Shown: positions 36,402 to 46,129 of the stretch, piece after piece
Position numbering within the stretch: the first letter of the stretch is position 1
How the letters are laid out: every line of letters begins with the position of its first letter
Source of the DNA: Nioella ostreopsis
Lineage (GTDB): Bacteria > Pseudomonadota > Alphaproteobacteria > Rhodobacterales > Rhodobacteraceae
DNA: 64,000 nucleotides
Assembly (NCBI RefSeq): GCF_004000255.1
Contig: NZ_RCIQ01000018.1
Coordinates: 16,301 to 80,300 of the forward strand
Direction: 5' to 3'
Translations under genes and position numbers: made by a program
Notes under the pieces: model-generated
What the model saw: the letters and a program-made list of their open reading frames with translations, nothing else
The model's database searches: none
Told to the model about the DNA's origin: nothing

Positions 36402-36442
36402 GTCTGCACGGGGGGTGTACAGGGGGTGTACGCCCGGTGCAC
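36402..36442 (+). repeat. 11-bp-period GTGTAC repeat, copy 2
   Basis: GTCTGCACG leader, GTGTAC at 36415 and 36426, GTGCAC at 36437: the same 11-base phase as copy 1. It lies inside the transporter operon, between the substrate-binding protein and the first permease. Confidence 0.75.
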
Positions 36443-36492
36443 GGGGGGCGCCCCCCTCTTTTCAGCCCCCGCCGACCGGAGATAATCCCGCC

Positions 36493-37440
36493 ATGGGCCG
36501 CTACATCCTCCGCCGACTTCTCTCCGCGATCCCGGTGCTGATCGGCATCTCGATCGTGGTTTTCGTGATCATGGCGATGATCCCCGGCGATCCCGCCACC
36601 GCCATTCTGGGCAGCTACGCGACACCCGAAAACGTGGCCGAACTGAACCGCGATCTGGGGCTCGATGAGCCGCTGGTGCAACGCTATTTCATCTGGCTCG
36701 GAAACCTTGTTCAAGGCGATCTGGGGCGGTCCTTTAACCTCAACCGCCCGGTACTGGACGAGGTTCTGGAACGCTTCAATGCAACACTGATCCTTGCGGG
36801 CACGGCGTTCATTCTCTGTTCATTCCTCGGCATCGCGGCGGGCGTGATCTCCGCCGCGCGTCAGTACGGGTTTGCGGACAAGGCGATCACCTTCGCGGTT
36901 TTGCTAGGGATATCAATCCCTTCCTTCTTTCTTGGCATGATGATGATCCTGATTTTCGCGGTGAACCTGCGCTGGTTCCCGGTCTCGGGCATGTGGCCGA
37001 TCTACGGCACGCGCGACATCTGGGCGCTCATTGATCACCTGACCATGCCCGCGCTGGCGCTCGCCGTGGTGGCCACCGGCGTGATCGCCCGCCTGTCGCG
37101 GTCGGCCATGCTGGAGGTTCTGCGCCAGGACTTCATCCGCACCGCCCGCGCCAAGGGCGTGCATGAGCGCGGCATCATCTGGCGTCACGCGCTGCGCGCC
37201 GCGATGGTCTCGATCATCCCCGTTCTCGGCATCCAGGCGGGCTTTGTCCTGTCGGGCGCAGTCTATATCGAACGCGTCTTCCAATGGCCCGGCATCGGCC
37301 AGATGCTGGTCGAGGCGATCCTGCGCCGTGACATCCTGCTGGTCCAAGGCGGCGTGGTCTTCGTCGCCGCCTGTTACGTTCTTTTCAACATCATCGTCGA
37401 CGTGGCGCAAAGCCTGCTCGATCCGAGGATCAAGACATGA
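36493..37440 (+). CDS. Peptide ABC transporter permease (DppB-type)
   Basis: 315 residues, about six membrane helices. Typical DppB N-terminus (YILRRLLSAIPVLIGISIVVFVIMAMIPGDPA), GLDEPLVQRYFIWLGNLVQGDLGRSF, and EAA loop RTARAKGVHERGIIWRHALRAA. ATG 36493 is chosen over an upstream start that would read through the GTGTAC repeat. It overlaps the next gene by four bases. Confidence 0.92.
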   Translation: MGRYILRRLLSAIPVLIGISIVVFVIMAMIPGDPATAILGSYATPENVAELNRDLGLDEPLVQRYFIWLGNLVQGDLGRSFNLNRPVLDEVLERFNATLILAGTAFILCSFLGIAAGVISAARQYGFADKAITFAVLLGISIPSFFLGMMMILIFAVNLRWFPVSGMWPIYGTRDIWALIDHLTMPALALAVVATGVIARLSRSAMLEVLRQDFIRTARAKGVHERGIIWRHALRAAMVSIIPVLGIQAGFVLSGAVYIERVFQWPGIGQMLVEAILRRDILLVQGGVVFVAACYVLFNIIVDVAQSLLDPRIKT

Positions 37441-39320
37441 TGGCGTTCCTCAAGCTTCTCGCCCGCAACCAGCTGGCGCTGGCGGGGCTGATCGTCATGG
37501 GCCTTGTCGTGCTGCTGGCCGTGCTGACGCCGATCCTGCCGCTGGCCAACCCGGACGTGACGAACACCCCCGCCCGCTTCACGCCGCCCTTTTCCGAAGG
37601 CGCGCTTCTGGGCACCGATCACCTGGGGCGCGACCTGCTGTCCCGCCTGATGTGGGGCACGCGGCTATCCCTCGCCGTGGGTTTCGCCGCCGCCTTCATC
37701 GCCGCCACGATCGGGGCCGCGATCGGCATCATCTCGGGCTACTACGGTGGGCGCACCGACAACATCATCATGCGCTTCGTCGATGTGCTGATGGCCTTCC
37801 CCTATATCCTGCTGGCGCTGGCGATTGTGGCGGCCCTCGGCCCCGGGTTGATGAACGCGCTGATTGCTGTCGCTGCCGTCAACATCCCGTTTTTCGCAAG
37901 GAATATCCGGGGCATCACCGTCGGCATTGCGCATAAGGAATTCGTCGATGCGGCGCGGCTGGCGGGGCTGTCGGATACCAAGATCATCCTGACCGAGATC
38001 CTGCCCAATGTGCTGCCCGTGATCGTCATCGCCATGTCCACCACCGTGGGCTGGATGATCCTTGAAACCGCTGGCCTCTCCTTCCTCGGGCTTGGGTCTC
38101 AACCGCCGCAGGCCGATCTGGGGTCGATGCTGGGGGAGGCGCGCTCGGCGCTCATCACCAACCCGCACACCTCGCTGGTTCCCGGTGTGATGATCCTGAT
38201 CATCGTCATGGCGATCAACCTGCTTGGCGACGGGGTGCGCGATGCGCTGGACCCGCGCCTGAAGTCCGGCGCGCTCAGCCGCCCCCTTCCCGCCACGCTG
38301 GTGGACCGGGATCGGCAACCCGGCGATACAGCAGATGGCACCGCCCTGCTCGAGCTGTCTCAGCTGGAAACCCAGTTCCATATCGGCCCGCGCATCTACC
38401 GCGCCGTGGGCGGCGTCGACCTGCAGATCCAGCCCGGCGAATGCCTCGGCCTCATTGGCGAAAGCGGGTCCGGCAAGTCGGTCACGGCGCTGTCCATCAT
38501 GGGGCTCGTCGCCTCGCCGCCGGGCAAGATCACCGGCGGGTCCGTCTATTATCGCGGCGAGGAACTGGTCGGTGCGCCTTATGAACTGCTGCGCAGCCTG
38601 CGCGGGCGCAAGGTGGCCTATATCTTCCAGGACCCGCTGGCGACGCTCCATCCGCTTTATACCGTGGGCGATCAGCTGATCGAGGCGGTCCGCGTTCATC
38701 GCCGCGTGCCGAAGCACGAGGCCCGCGCCCATGCCATCGAGCTGCTGAAATCCGTCCGAATTCCCAATGCCGAGGACCGGGTGGACAATTACCCGCACGA
38801 GATGTCGGGCGGCATGCGCCAGCGCGTGGGCATTGCCATGGCGCTGGCCAATGACCCCGACGTGATCATCGCGGATGAGCCGACAACCGCGCTTGACGTG
38901 ACCGTGCAGGCGCAGATCCTGACGCTGCTGGATGATTTGCGCCGGGATCGTGGCGTCGCGATTCTGTTCATCACTCATGATTTCGGCGTCGTCGCGCAGC
39001 TGTGTGACCGGGTGGCGGTGATGTATGCGGGCCGGATCGTGGAACAGGGCACCACGGATGACATCCTGGCCCACCCCGCCCATCCCTACACCCGCCGCCT
39101 GATGGCTTGCGTCCCCGAACTGGGCGGCGGGCGCAGGCGGCTGGAGGCCATTCCCGGCCTGCCCCCTGTCGTGGATAAATTGCCCGCAGGCTGCGCCTTC
39201 GCCGACCGCTGCGACAAGGTCCGCGCGGCCTGCCGTCAGGGCAACATCACGCTGGATGAAATCGGTGCAACCCGCCGGGTCCGCTGCATTGCCCCGGAGA
39301 TCGAGGAGCTGCCCGCATGA
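37437..39320 (+). CDS. Peptide ABC transporter permease-ATPase fusion (DppC-DppD)
   Basis: 627 residues. Residues 1-280 form a DppC-type permease ([42 protein letters not shown]). Residues 305-620 form an ATPase with Walker A GESGSGKS, signature [15 protein letters not shown], Walker [13 protein letters not shown], and the OppD/F C-terminal Cys-containing extension ([14 protein letters not shown]). Normally these are two proteins. No frameshift is seen, so this is a true gene fusion, joined by a short Pro/Arg-rich linker. Confidence 0.92.
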   Translation: MMAFLKLLARNQLALAGLIVMGLVVLLAVLTPILPLANPDVTNTPARFTPPFSEGALLGTDHLGRDLLSRLMWGTRLSLAVGFAAAFIAATIGAAIGIISGYYGGRTDNIIMRFVDVLMAFPYILLALAIVAALGPGLMNALIAVAAVNIPFFARNIRGITVGIAHKEFVDAARLAGLSDTKIILTEILPNVLPVIVIAMSTTVGWMILETAGLSFLGLGSQPPQADLGSMLGEARSALITNPHTSLVPGVMILIIVMAINLLGDGVRDALDPRLKSGALSRPLPATLVDRDRQPGDTADGTALLELSQLETQFHIGPRIYRAVGGVDLQIQPGECLGLIGESGSGKSVTALSIMGLVASPPGKITGGSVYYRGEELVGAPYELLRSLRGRKVAYIFQDPLATLHPLYTVGDQLIEAVRVHRRVPKHEARAHAIELLKSVRIPNAEDRVDNYPHEMSGGMRQRVGIAMALANDPDVIIADEPTTALDVTVQAQILTLLDDLRRDRGVAILFITHDFGVVAQLCDRVAVMYAGRIVEQGTTDDILAHPAHPYTRRLMACVPELGGGRRRLEAIPGLPPVVDKLPAGCAFADRCDKVRAACRQGNITLDEIGATRRVRCIAPEIEELPA

Positions 39321-40276
39321 CCGCCGCCCTGAAGCTGACCAAGCTAAAAAAAGATTTCCCCGTCGGCAAGAGCCTCTTCGGCCCGCCCCGCGCGGTGGTG
39401 CACGCGGTGCAGCCGGTGACGCTGGAGGTCGCCAAGGGCGAAACCCTTGGCATCGTGGGCGAATCCGGATGCGGCAAGTCCACTTTGGCGCGGATGCTGG
39501 TGGGGCTTCTGCCCGCCACGAAAGGCACGATCGAGATCGAGGGCGCGGCGCTCGACACCGCCGATCCGTCCGAGTTCGGCAAGAAGATCCAGTATGTCTT
39601 TCAGGACCCGCTGTCCTCGCTCAACCCGCGCAAGACAATCCGCCAGATCATGGACGCGCCGCTGAAACACCTGCACGGGATGGCCGCACCGGAGCGGCGC
39701 AAACGGATCGCCGAGATCTTCGCCGCCGTGAACCTGCGGGAGGAATTCCTCGACCGCTACCCGCATGAATTCTCCGGCGGACAGGCGCAGCGGATCGGCA
39801 TCGCGCGGGCGTTGGCCGCCGAGGCGCGTATCCTGATCCTCGATGAACCGGTGTCGGCGCTCGACGTGTCGGTTCAGGCGCAGGTGCTGAACCTGCTGGC
39901 GGACCTGAAGCAGGAATTTGGCCTCACCTACCTCTTCATTACCCATGACCTCGCGGTGGTGGAGGCGGTGAGCGACCGCATCGCGGTGCTCTATTTCGGC
40001 GACCTGGTGGAACTTGGCCCGGCGGAACGCATCTTCTCCGCCCCCCGGCATCCCTACACCAAGCTGCTGGCGGACAGCGCCCCGGTGGTGGGCCGAGAGT
40101 TGAAAGCGCCCGAGGGCCGCGAAACCGAACTGCCCGACCCGCTGAACCCGCCCCCCGGCTGCTCCTTCGCCGCCCGCTGCCCCTTCGCCAGCGACCGCTG
40201 CCGCGCCGAGATTCCGGAGCTGAAGGATCAGGGCGACGGCGTGTCGGTCGCCTGTTTTCATCCGTTGGAGGGGTAG
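39317..40276 (+). CDS. Peptide ABC transporter ATP-binding protein (DppF-type)
   Basis: 319 residues: Walker A GESGCGKS, signature FSGGQAQRIGIARAL, Walker B ILILDEPVSALD, switch His in FITHDLAVV, and a C-terminal oligopeptide extension with CSFAARCPFASDRC. Second ATPase of the heterodimer with the ATPase half of the upstream fusion. The start overlaps that gene by four bases; last gene of the operon. Confidence 0.93.
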   Translation: MTAALKLTKLKKDFPVGKSLFGPPRAVVHAVQPVTLEVAKGETLGIVGESGCGKSTLARMLVGLLPATKGTIEIEGAALDTADPSEFGKKIQYVFQDPLSSLNPRKTIRQIMDAPLKHLHGMAAPERRKRIAEIFAAVNLREEFLDRYPHEFSGGQAQRIGIARALAAEARILILDEPVSALDVSVQAQVLNLLADLKQEFGLTYLFITHDLAVVEAVSDRIAVLYFGDLVELGPAERIFSAPRHPYTKLLADSAPVVGRELKAPEGRETELPDPLNPPPGCSFAARCPFASDRCRAEIPELKDQGDGVSVACFHPLEG

Positions 40277-40402
40277 GGCTCGGTTGAAACTGACTTCGTC
40301 CAATCCCCGAGATCCGAAGTCGATGACAGCTATGCGGACGGAGCAGATGTTGATTTCAAAGTTCAGTCACTTCATGCATAGTGCTTCAAAGGAGAACAGG
40401 AT

Positions 40403-40903
40403 TTGGGATTTGTTGCTGCCACAAAAAGTTGTATATAGCACTCTTATAAATACTCGGGGCGAGCTTCGCGGTCAGAGTTCTGGTGGTGGTTTCTTATTTT
40501 CATCGTCTTGGTAGTTGTCCTAGGATTAATAATAACCTTTTCGCCTAGAGATTGGGACGATGCATCCGCTTTTTGGACCGCAGCCTTCATTTTATTTTAT
40601 CCGATGGCTTTCTTGCTAATACTTTGGATACCGATAGCTCTAGCTGTCGGCTCACGGCGTTTGCACGATATGGATCGATCCGCGCGGTGGTGTCTCTTGC
40701 CCCTCGGCTTAATTGGGTTTGGAATTTTATTTTTCTTCTTCGCCCTAAATCTTGCTTTTGGCGGCCCGTCTTTGGAGACTGCAGCAAATGTCATGGGAAT
40801 TTGCGGCCTTGCTAGTTTCGCTGCAGCTATTGGCTCTACTGCGTTTCTCTCAGCCGCGGGTTCACCCGGCACAAACCGATTTGGCGACGCCCCTAGTGTC
40901 TAG
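40403..40903 (+). pseudogene. DUF805 membrane protein gene interrupted by an amber codon
   Basis: Reading from TTG 40403 (AAAGGAG eight bases upstream) gives MGFVAATKSCI, then TAG at 40436-40438, then HSYKYSGRASRSEFWWWF and the rest of a DUF805 protein (ALAVGSRRLHDMDRSARW ... GTNRFGDAP). The register matches intact DUF805 proteins, whose N-terminus is about MGF..A...C[FI]..Y..FSGRASRSE, so a single substitution at codon 12 accounts for the break. No good downstream start precedes the first membrane helix. Local base composition is AT-richer than the neighbours, suggesting acquired DNA. Confidence 0.65.
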
Positions 40904-41146
40904 TCATCTGGCCGCAGCGAAGTTTCTCGAAAGGATACCGTGGACACTATTGGCTAGACAACCGGGTAGACCTGGGTCTGCCAACCAAACGATTGGCTGA
41001 TGGTGTAGGAAAATGTGCCGCGCACGTTCCGCATCTCCAACGGCACACCAAGGCCTTCACATTCTGGCATGATCGGGACCACTCACAGGTGTCTGCTCTG
41101 GGCTCGAAGCGGACAATGCCCGCCCCGAGCCTTTAGAGCGCCAGAC

Positions 41147-42517
41147 TCAGCCCAGAACCGCCGTCACCGCCTTCACGGTCTTGCCGACGACCTCGTCCGC
41201 CTCTTCCTTCGTCAGGCAGAAGGGCGGGGCGAAGCCGAGGATATCGCCCTGTGGCATGGCGCGGCCGATGACGCCATGCTCCAGCAGCGCCGCCGCGATG
41301 CGGGGGCCTACCTTCTCGGAGGCGTCAAAGAAGCTGCGGCTGCCCTTGTCCTGCACGAATTCCACGGCGCAGAGCATCCCCTCGCCTCGGATCTCGCCGA
41401 CATTGGCATGCTCCGCCAGCGCCGCCGTCATCGTGGCGTTGAGGTAGCCGCCCACTTCGCCCGCGTTCTGGACGAGGTTGAGCTCATCAATCAGCTTGAG
41501 GTTCGCGACGCCCGCCGCCGCCCCGATGGGATGCGCGGAATAGGTCCAGCCGTGGCCGATGGGGCCGTTTTCGTCGGTGCCGTCCTCCAGCACCTTCCAG
41601 ACCTTGTCCGACACGATGGAGCCGGACAGAGGCGCATAGGCCGAGGTCAGCCCCTTGGCGATGGTGATGATATCGGCCTCGATCCCGTAGTGGTCCGAGC
41701 CGAACATGGTGCCGAGGCGGCCGAACCCGGTCACGACCTCATCGGCAATGAGCAGGATGTCATGCTTCTTCAGCACCGCCTGAATGGCCGCCCAGTAGCC
41801 CGCAGGCGGGGGCACGATGCCGCCGGTGCCAAGCACCGGTTCGCCGATGAAGGCGGCGATGGTGTCGGCGCCCTCGCGCTCGATCAGCGCTTCCAGTTCG
41901 GCCACGCAATGGGTGGTGAAGGCCTCCTCCGACATGTCCAGATCGGGGCGGCGATAGTAATAGGGCGCCTCGGTGTGGATCACCTGGGTCAGCGGCAGGT
42001 CGAATTTCTTGTGGAAAAGCTCCAGCCCGGTCAGCGAGCCGGTCATCAGGCCCGACCCGTGATAGCCACGCCAGCGGCTGATGATCTTCTTCTTCTCGGG
42101 CCGTCCGAGGATGTTGTTGTAGTACCAGACCAGCTTGATGTTGGTCTCATTCGCATCCGAGCCACCAAGGCCGAAATAGACCTTCGACATGTTCGACGGC
42201 GCGCGGTCGAGGATCATCTTGGCCAGCGTGATCGAGGCTTCGGTTCCGTGGCCCACATAGGAATGGTAATAGGCCAGTTCCTTGGCCTGCGCGGCGATGG
42301 CATCAGAGATGTCCTGACGGCCATAGCCCACATTCACGCAGTAAAGCCCGGCAAAGGCATCGAGCAGACGGTTGCCCTCGCGGTCCTCGATATGGCAGCC
42401 CGAGCCGCCGGTCACGACCCGGTTGGGCAGGTTGCCCCGGGCAAACTCGGCTAGGTGAGTGGAGGGGTGGAAGAAATTCTCGCGGTCCCACTGGTCCAGT
42501 TGGTCATTGCGCAGCAT
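41147..42517 (-). CDS. Class III PLP aminotransferase
   Basis: 456 residues. Class III pattern: VYFGLGGSDANETNIKLVWYYNN, SRWRGYHGSG, IAAFIGEPVLGTGGIVPP, LIADEVVTGFGRLG, and the PLP Lys in ADIITIAKGLTSAYAPLSG. Resembles enzymes using polyamines, taurine or diaminobutyrate with pyruvate as amino acceptor. Upstream eutB/eutC-like genes leave open a link to ectoine-type catabolism (diaminobutyrate transaminase), but a 186-base gap separates them. Substrate unresolved. Confidence 0.85.
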   Translation of the reverse strand: MLRNDQLDQWDRENFFHPSTHLAEFARGNLPNRVVTGGSGCHIEDREGNRLLDAFAGLYCVNVGYGRQDISDAIAAQAKELAYYHSYVGHGTEASITLAKMILDRAPSNMSKVYFGLGGSDANETNIKLVWYYNNILGRPEKKKIISRWRGYHGSGLMTGSLTGLELFHKKFDLPLTQVIHTEAPYYYRRPDLDMSEEAFTTHCVAELEALIEREGADTIAAFIGEPVLGTGGIVPPPAGYWAAIQAVLKKHDILLIADEVVTGFGRLGTMFGSDHYGIEADIITIAKGLTSAYAPLSGSIVSDKVWKVLEDGTDENGPIGHGWTYSAHPIGAAAGVANLKLIDELNLVQNAGEVGGYLNATMTAALAEHANVGEIRGEGMLCAVEFVQDKGSRSFFDASEKVGPRIAAALLEHGVIGRAMPQGDILGFAPPFCLTKEEADEVVGKTVKAVTAVLG

Positions 42518-42703
42518 GGCTCATCTCTCGCGGTTCTGGCGGCGCGCCGCCTAAGGTCACAGGATAGGAGCCGGGATGCACGCTTCCGGGCTGGGGCCGG
42601 ATAGAGCTGGGCAAAAGGCTCCGCTCACCCCGGCAGCAGCGCGCAATGCCTTTATTGCCGTGGTCGGCTCGACAATAGCCAAAGAGACGGGCCGTTTCCA
42701 GCC

Positions 42704-43690
42704 CTAGCTTGTCACGCTGGTCCCTGCATCGCCAAGCCGGGCAAAGACATGGCTGGCAATGGCGGTGTCCTGTGCCCCGGTGCCGGTCAGATCGCAGATG
42801 GTGATATCATCGGCAGTGCGGCGGCCAATGGCGCTTCTGTTGATGATCTGCCCCAGTTCGGCGGGTGGGCCCTTGGTCCAGAGATTGACGGCCAGCGCCG
42901 CCTCCAACTCCCCCGACACTTCGCATTGCGCGACGCTGTCACAGATATAGGCGTCGGCCAGGACCAGCGCGCGCGGGTCGAGCTCGCATTTCCCGGCCTG
43001 ATCCGACCCCATTGCGGTGATGTGCAGGCCCGGATGCAGCCAGTCGGCCTTGATCACCGGGGCACGGGAGGGGGTCGTCGTCACCACCAGCTGGCTTTCC
43101 GCGACCAGCCGTTCCGGGTCTGACACGGCATCGACCTCGATCCCCAGGTCAAGACGCAGATCGTCGGCGCAAACAGCGGCCTTGGCGGCATCCCGTCCCC
43201 AGACCAGCAGCCGCTTGAAGGGCCGCACCAGATGCGCGGCCTGAATCTGAAGGCGCGCCTGAACGCCGGTACCGATCACGCCTGCAGTGTCCACATGCGG
43301 CGGCGCAAGATGGCGCGCGGCAACGGCCCCTGCGGCGGCGGTGCGGATATCGGTCAGGTAGCCGTTATCCAGGAACACCGCCTGCACCAGCCCGGTCTTT
43401 GCGGAAAACAGGATCATCAGACCGTTCAGGCTGGGAAGTCCCAGCTTGGGATTGTCGAAAAAGCCGGGGCTGACCTTGATGGCGAAGCCGTCGAAGCCGG
43501 GGATATAGGCGGTCTTGACGTCGACCTCTCCGTTCGCGTCGGGCAGATCCATCGACAGGATCGGCGGCATCACCACCCGACCAGAGGCCAGCGCCGCGAA
43601 GGCCCTCTCGACCACGTCGATGGCGGTCAGGTCCAGCTCCACCACCTGCCGCAGCTGCGCCTCTGTCACGATGCGGATGTCATGCGCCAT
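42704..43690 (-). CDS. eutC: Ornithine cyclodeaminase/mu-crystallin family protein, EutC-like
   Basis: 328 residues. NAD-binding VIGTGVQARLQIQAAHLV and conserved GLMILFSAKTGLVQAVFLDNGYLTDIRTAAAGAVAARHLAP, matching ectoine-utilisation EutC and the related iminosuccinate reductase BhcD. It overlaps the upstream eutB-like gene by 11 bases. Acting together, EutB would release ammonia from a hydroxy-amino acid and EutC would handle the imine, but the rest of the eut/doe or bhc operon is absent. Confidence 0.72.
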   Translation of the reverse strand: MAHDIRIVTEAQLRQVVELDLTAIDVVERAFAALASGRVVMPPILSMDLPDANGEVDVKTAYIPGFDGFAIKVSPGFFDNPKLGLPSLNGLMILFSAKTGLVQAVFLDNGYLTDIRTAAAGAVAARHLAPPHVDTAGVIGTGVQARLQIQAAHLVRPFKRLLVWGRDAAKAAVCADDLRLDLGIEVDAVSDPERLVAESQLVVTTTPSRAPVIKADWLHPGLHITAMGSDQAGKCELDPRALVLADAYICDSVAQCEVSGELEAALAVNLWTKGPPAELGQIINRSAIGRRTADDITICDLTGTGAQDTAIASHVFARLGDAGTSVTS

Positions 43691-44684
43691 ATGTCTTGCC
43701 CTTCAAGATCCTGTCCCCCAATGAAATATCCTCGCCCGCCATGATCCGGTGGAACTGGACCATATCCAGATTGCGCCCCGTCACGATGGTGCCGACCGGC
43801 CCCTCGGGCCTGACCTTGCCCGCCAGCACCGCCGCCAGCCCCACCACGCTGGCCCCTTCCGCAACCATGCGATCCTCGTAGAACAGAACCTGCATCGCGT
43901 CGCGGATTTCTTCTTCCGTCACCAGCACGATTGCGTCGAGATTGTCACGGCAGAGTGGGAAACTGAGCCTGTTGTGCAGCCCGATCCCCCCGCCAAGCGA
44001 GTCGGCTAGGCTCGGCACTTCCTCCACCTCGACCGGGTGGCCCGCGGCGATGGAGGCCTGCATGGCCGCGCCCCGGTCCATGGTGATGCCGATGACCTGC
44101 ACATCCGGGTTCACCGATTTCACAGCCACCGAGACGCCGCCCGCCAGCCCGCCCCCCGACAGCGGCACCAGAACCGTGTGCAGATCGGGCCGGGCCTCGA
44201 TCATCTCGAACCCGATGGTGCCCTGCCCCGCGATCACCTTGGGGTCATCGAAGGGCGAGATCTCGACCAAACCCTCCTGCTCCACCAGACGCAGGCTTTC
44301 GGCCAGCGCGTCGTCCTGACTGCGCCCGACGATCTTCACCTCGGCCCCAAGCGCGCGGATGCCGTCCACCTTGGCCTGTGGCACCAGTTCCGACATGCAG
44401 ATCACCGCGCGGATCCCCCGGCGCGCGGCGGCATAGGCCACGCCGCGCCCATGGTTGCCGGTGGAACAGCAGGTCACCCCTGCAACGCCATCCGGCAGGG
44501 TCATCACAGCATTCATCGCACCACGCAGCTTGAAGGCCCCAATGGGCTGGCACGTCTCCAGCTTCAGCAGAAAATCATGCCCGGTCCGCGCGCTCATGTA
44601 AGGCGAGGGCACGAAGGGCGTGGCGTCTGCCTGCCCGCGCAGAACGTGGCGGGCGGTCAGGATATCGGCAAGGCTGAATGTCAT
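43680..44684 (-). CDS. eutB: Threonine dehydratase-family PLP enzyme, EutB-like
   Basis: 334 residues, fold type II PLP enzyme: Lys in QPIGAFKLRGAMNAV, CCSTGNHGRGVAYAA, and the Gly-rich phosphate loop VPLSGGGLAGG. Similar to hydroxyectoine-utilisation EutB and beta-hydroxyaspartate dehydratase BhcB. Paired with an EutC-like partner, consistent with these families. No glyoxylate aminotransferase or hydroxyaspartate aldolase is adjacent, so EutB is preferred to BhcB. Confidence 0.72.
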   Translation of the reverse strand: MTFSLADILTARHVLRGQADATPFVPSPYMSARTGHDFLLKLETCQPIGAFKLRGAMNAVMTLPDGVAGVTCCSTGNHGRGVAYAAARRGIRAVICMSELVPQAKVDGIRALGAEVKIVGRSQDDALAESLRLVEQEGLVEISPFDDPKVIAGQGTIGFEMIEARPDLHTVLVPLSGGGLAGGVSVAVKSVNPDVQVIGITMDRGAAMQASIAAGHPVEVEEVPSLADSLGGGIGLHNRLSFPLCRDNLDAIVLVTEEEIRDAMQVLFYEDRMVAEGASVVGLAAVLAGKVRPEGPVGTIVTGRNLDMVQFHRIMAGEDISLGDRILKGKTYGA

Positions 44685-44801
44685 GACGCGCAGTTGTGCA
44701 TGTTTCCCCTGCGGAAGGAAAGTTCGGAAATCCCGCCGTTACGTCGTGCTTGCCATTTGGCCCGTGCCTGCGCCAGCCTGCGTCCCGAGGGAGGACACGC
44801 C

Positions 44802-45950
44802 ATGACAGACAGCCTGTTTCTGGAACCGGAGCACGAACAGCTACGCGATCAGATCCGCCGCTTTGTGGAGGAGGAGATCAAACCCCATGCAGATGCATGG
44901 GAAGAGACCGGGATGGTCCCGCGAGAGGTGCTGACCCGGATGGGAGAACTGGGCTTCTTCGGCATCCGCTACCCGGACCGCTTTGGCGGGGCCGAGATGG
45001 ACACCCGCGCCACGACGGTCTGGGCCGAGGAACTGGGCCGCTCCACCTTCTCCGGCGTCGCGATCACCGCACTGGTGCATACCGACATGGCCTCGGTCCA
45101 CCTGTTCAACGCAGGGACCGATGCGCAGCGCGACCGCTGGATGCCGGGGATCATCTCGGGCAAGACCATCACCGCTGTCGCCGTGACCGAACCCGGCGCC
45201 GGGTCGGACGTGAAGGGCATCCGAACACGGGCCACCCGCAAGGGCAATGACGCCTTCGTTCTGAACGGGGCCAAGACCTTCATCACCAATGGCGTGCACG
45301 CCGACATCTACTGCGTCGCTGCCAAGACCGACCCGAACGCCCCGCCCTCGCGCGGGGTGACCATGTTTCTGGTCGAAAAGGGCACGCCCGGCTTCACCGT
45401 CGCCCGGCAACTCGACAAACACGGCTGGCGCAGCTCCGACACCGCCGAGCTTCTGTTCGACAACTGCGAGATCCCGGCCGAGAACATCCTGGGCGAAGAA
45501 GGACGCGGCTTCTACGCGATCATGCAGAATTTCCAGAACGAACGCATCGTGATCGGCGCCATGGCCATGGGCGAAGCGCAGGCCGCGATTGATCTGACCG
45601 TGGATTACGTGAAGACCCGCCAGGCCTTCGGCGCGCCCCTGTGGGACAAGCAGGCAATCCGCCAGCGGCTGGCGATGCTGCAGGCCGAAGTGACCGCCGC
45701 GCGCCACCTGATCTATGCCACCGCCATGCGCGACGCGGCGGGCGAAGAGGTGGTTAAAGAGGTCTCCATGATCAAGGCGCTCTGCGGTGATCTGGTGAAC
45801 CGGGTCATGCATGACTGCCTGCAATTCCATGGCGGCACCGGCTTCATGCGCGGCACCGTGATCGAACGGATGACCCGCGACGCCCGAGTACAGGCCATCG
45901 GCGGCGGCGCGACCGAGGTGATGTTGGAGGAGGTCGCCAAACGCATGTGA
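44802..45950 (+). CDS. Acyl-CoA dehydrogenase
   Basis: 382 residues. ACAD motifs AVAVTEPGAGSDVKGIRTRA, NGAKTFITNGVHADIY, and the C-terminal QFHGGTGFMRGTVIERMTRDARVQAIGGGATEVMLEE. GAGGGAGG precedes the ATG. Transcribed alone and divergent from eutB. Substrate chain type not determinable; the GGATEVM ending occurs in several medium/long-chain and citronellyl-like groups. Confidence 0.88.
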   Translation: MTDSLFLEPEHEQLRDQIRRFVEEEIKPHADAWEETGMVPREVLTRMGELGFFGIRYPDRFGGAEMDTRATTVWAEELGRSTFSGVAITALVHTDMASVHLFNAGTDAQRDRWMPGIISGKTITAVAVTEPGAGSDVKGIRTRATRKGNDAFVLNGAKTFITNGVHADIYCVAAKTDPNAPPSRGVTMFLVEKGTPGFTVARQLDKHGWRSSDTAELLFDNCEIPAENILGEEGRGFYAIMQNFQNERIVIGAMAMGEAQAAIDLTVDYVKTRQAFGAPLWDKQAIRQRLAMLQAEVTAARHLIYATAMRDAAGEEVVKEVSMIKALCGDLVNRVMHDCLQFHGGTGFMRGTVIERMTRDARVQAIGGGATEVMLEEVAKRM

Positions 45951-46129
45951 GCCATGGTGGCGTAACGGATCGAACATCCCGCCCAAGCCTGCCTCTTTTC
46001 GGCGGTCGGGGCGGCCATGGGTGGGCGCCGCCCCAGGCAGCGGGTAGAGGCAGACAGGGCGAAACCGCTATTCCATCCGCTCAGGCAATCCGCTACCATC
46101 GACACCGGGCAGTCATGGAAAGGAAAGAA

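Noticed and set aside
34675..36714. Long minus-strand open frame (about 680 codons) opposite the peptide-binding protein
   Set aside because: His/Gly/Val-rich shadow of the plus-strand gene, with no domain resemblance; typical of high-GC antisense frames.
40904..41146. Possible remnant gene between the DUF805 fragment and the aminotransferase
   Set aside because: Short minus-strand peptides can be read, but none matches a family I recognise and there is no start or ribosome site.
43680..44684. Assignment of the EutB/EutC-like genes as bhcB/bhcD of the beta-hydroxyaspartate cycle
   Set aside because: The aminotransferase and aldolase genes expected next to them are absent; the adjacent aminotransferase is class III, not the class V type.
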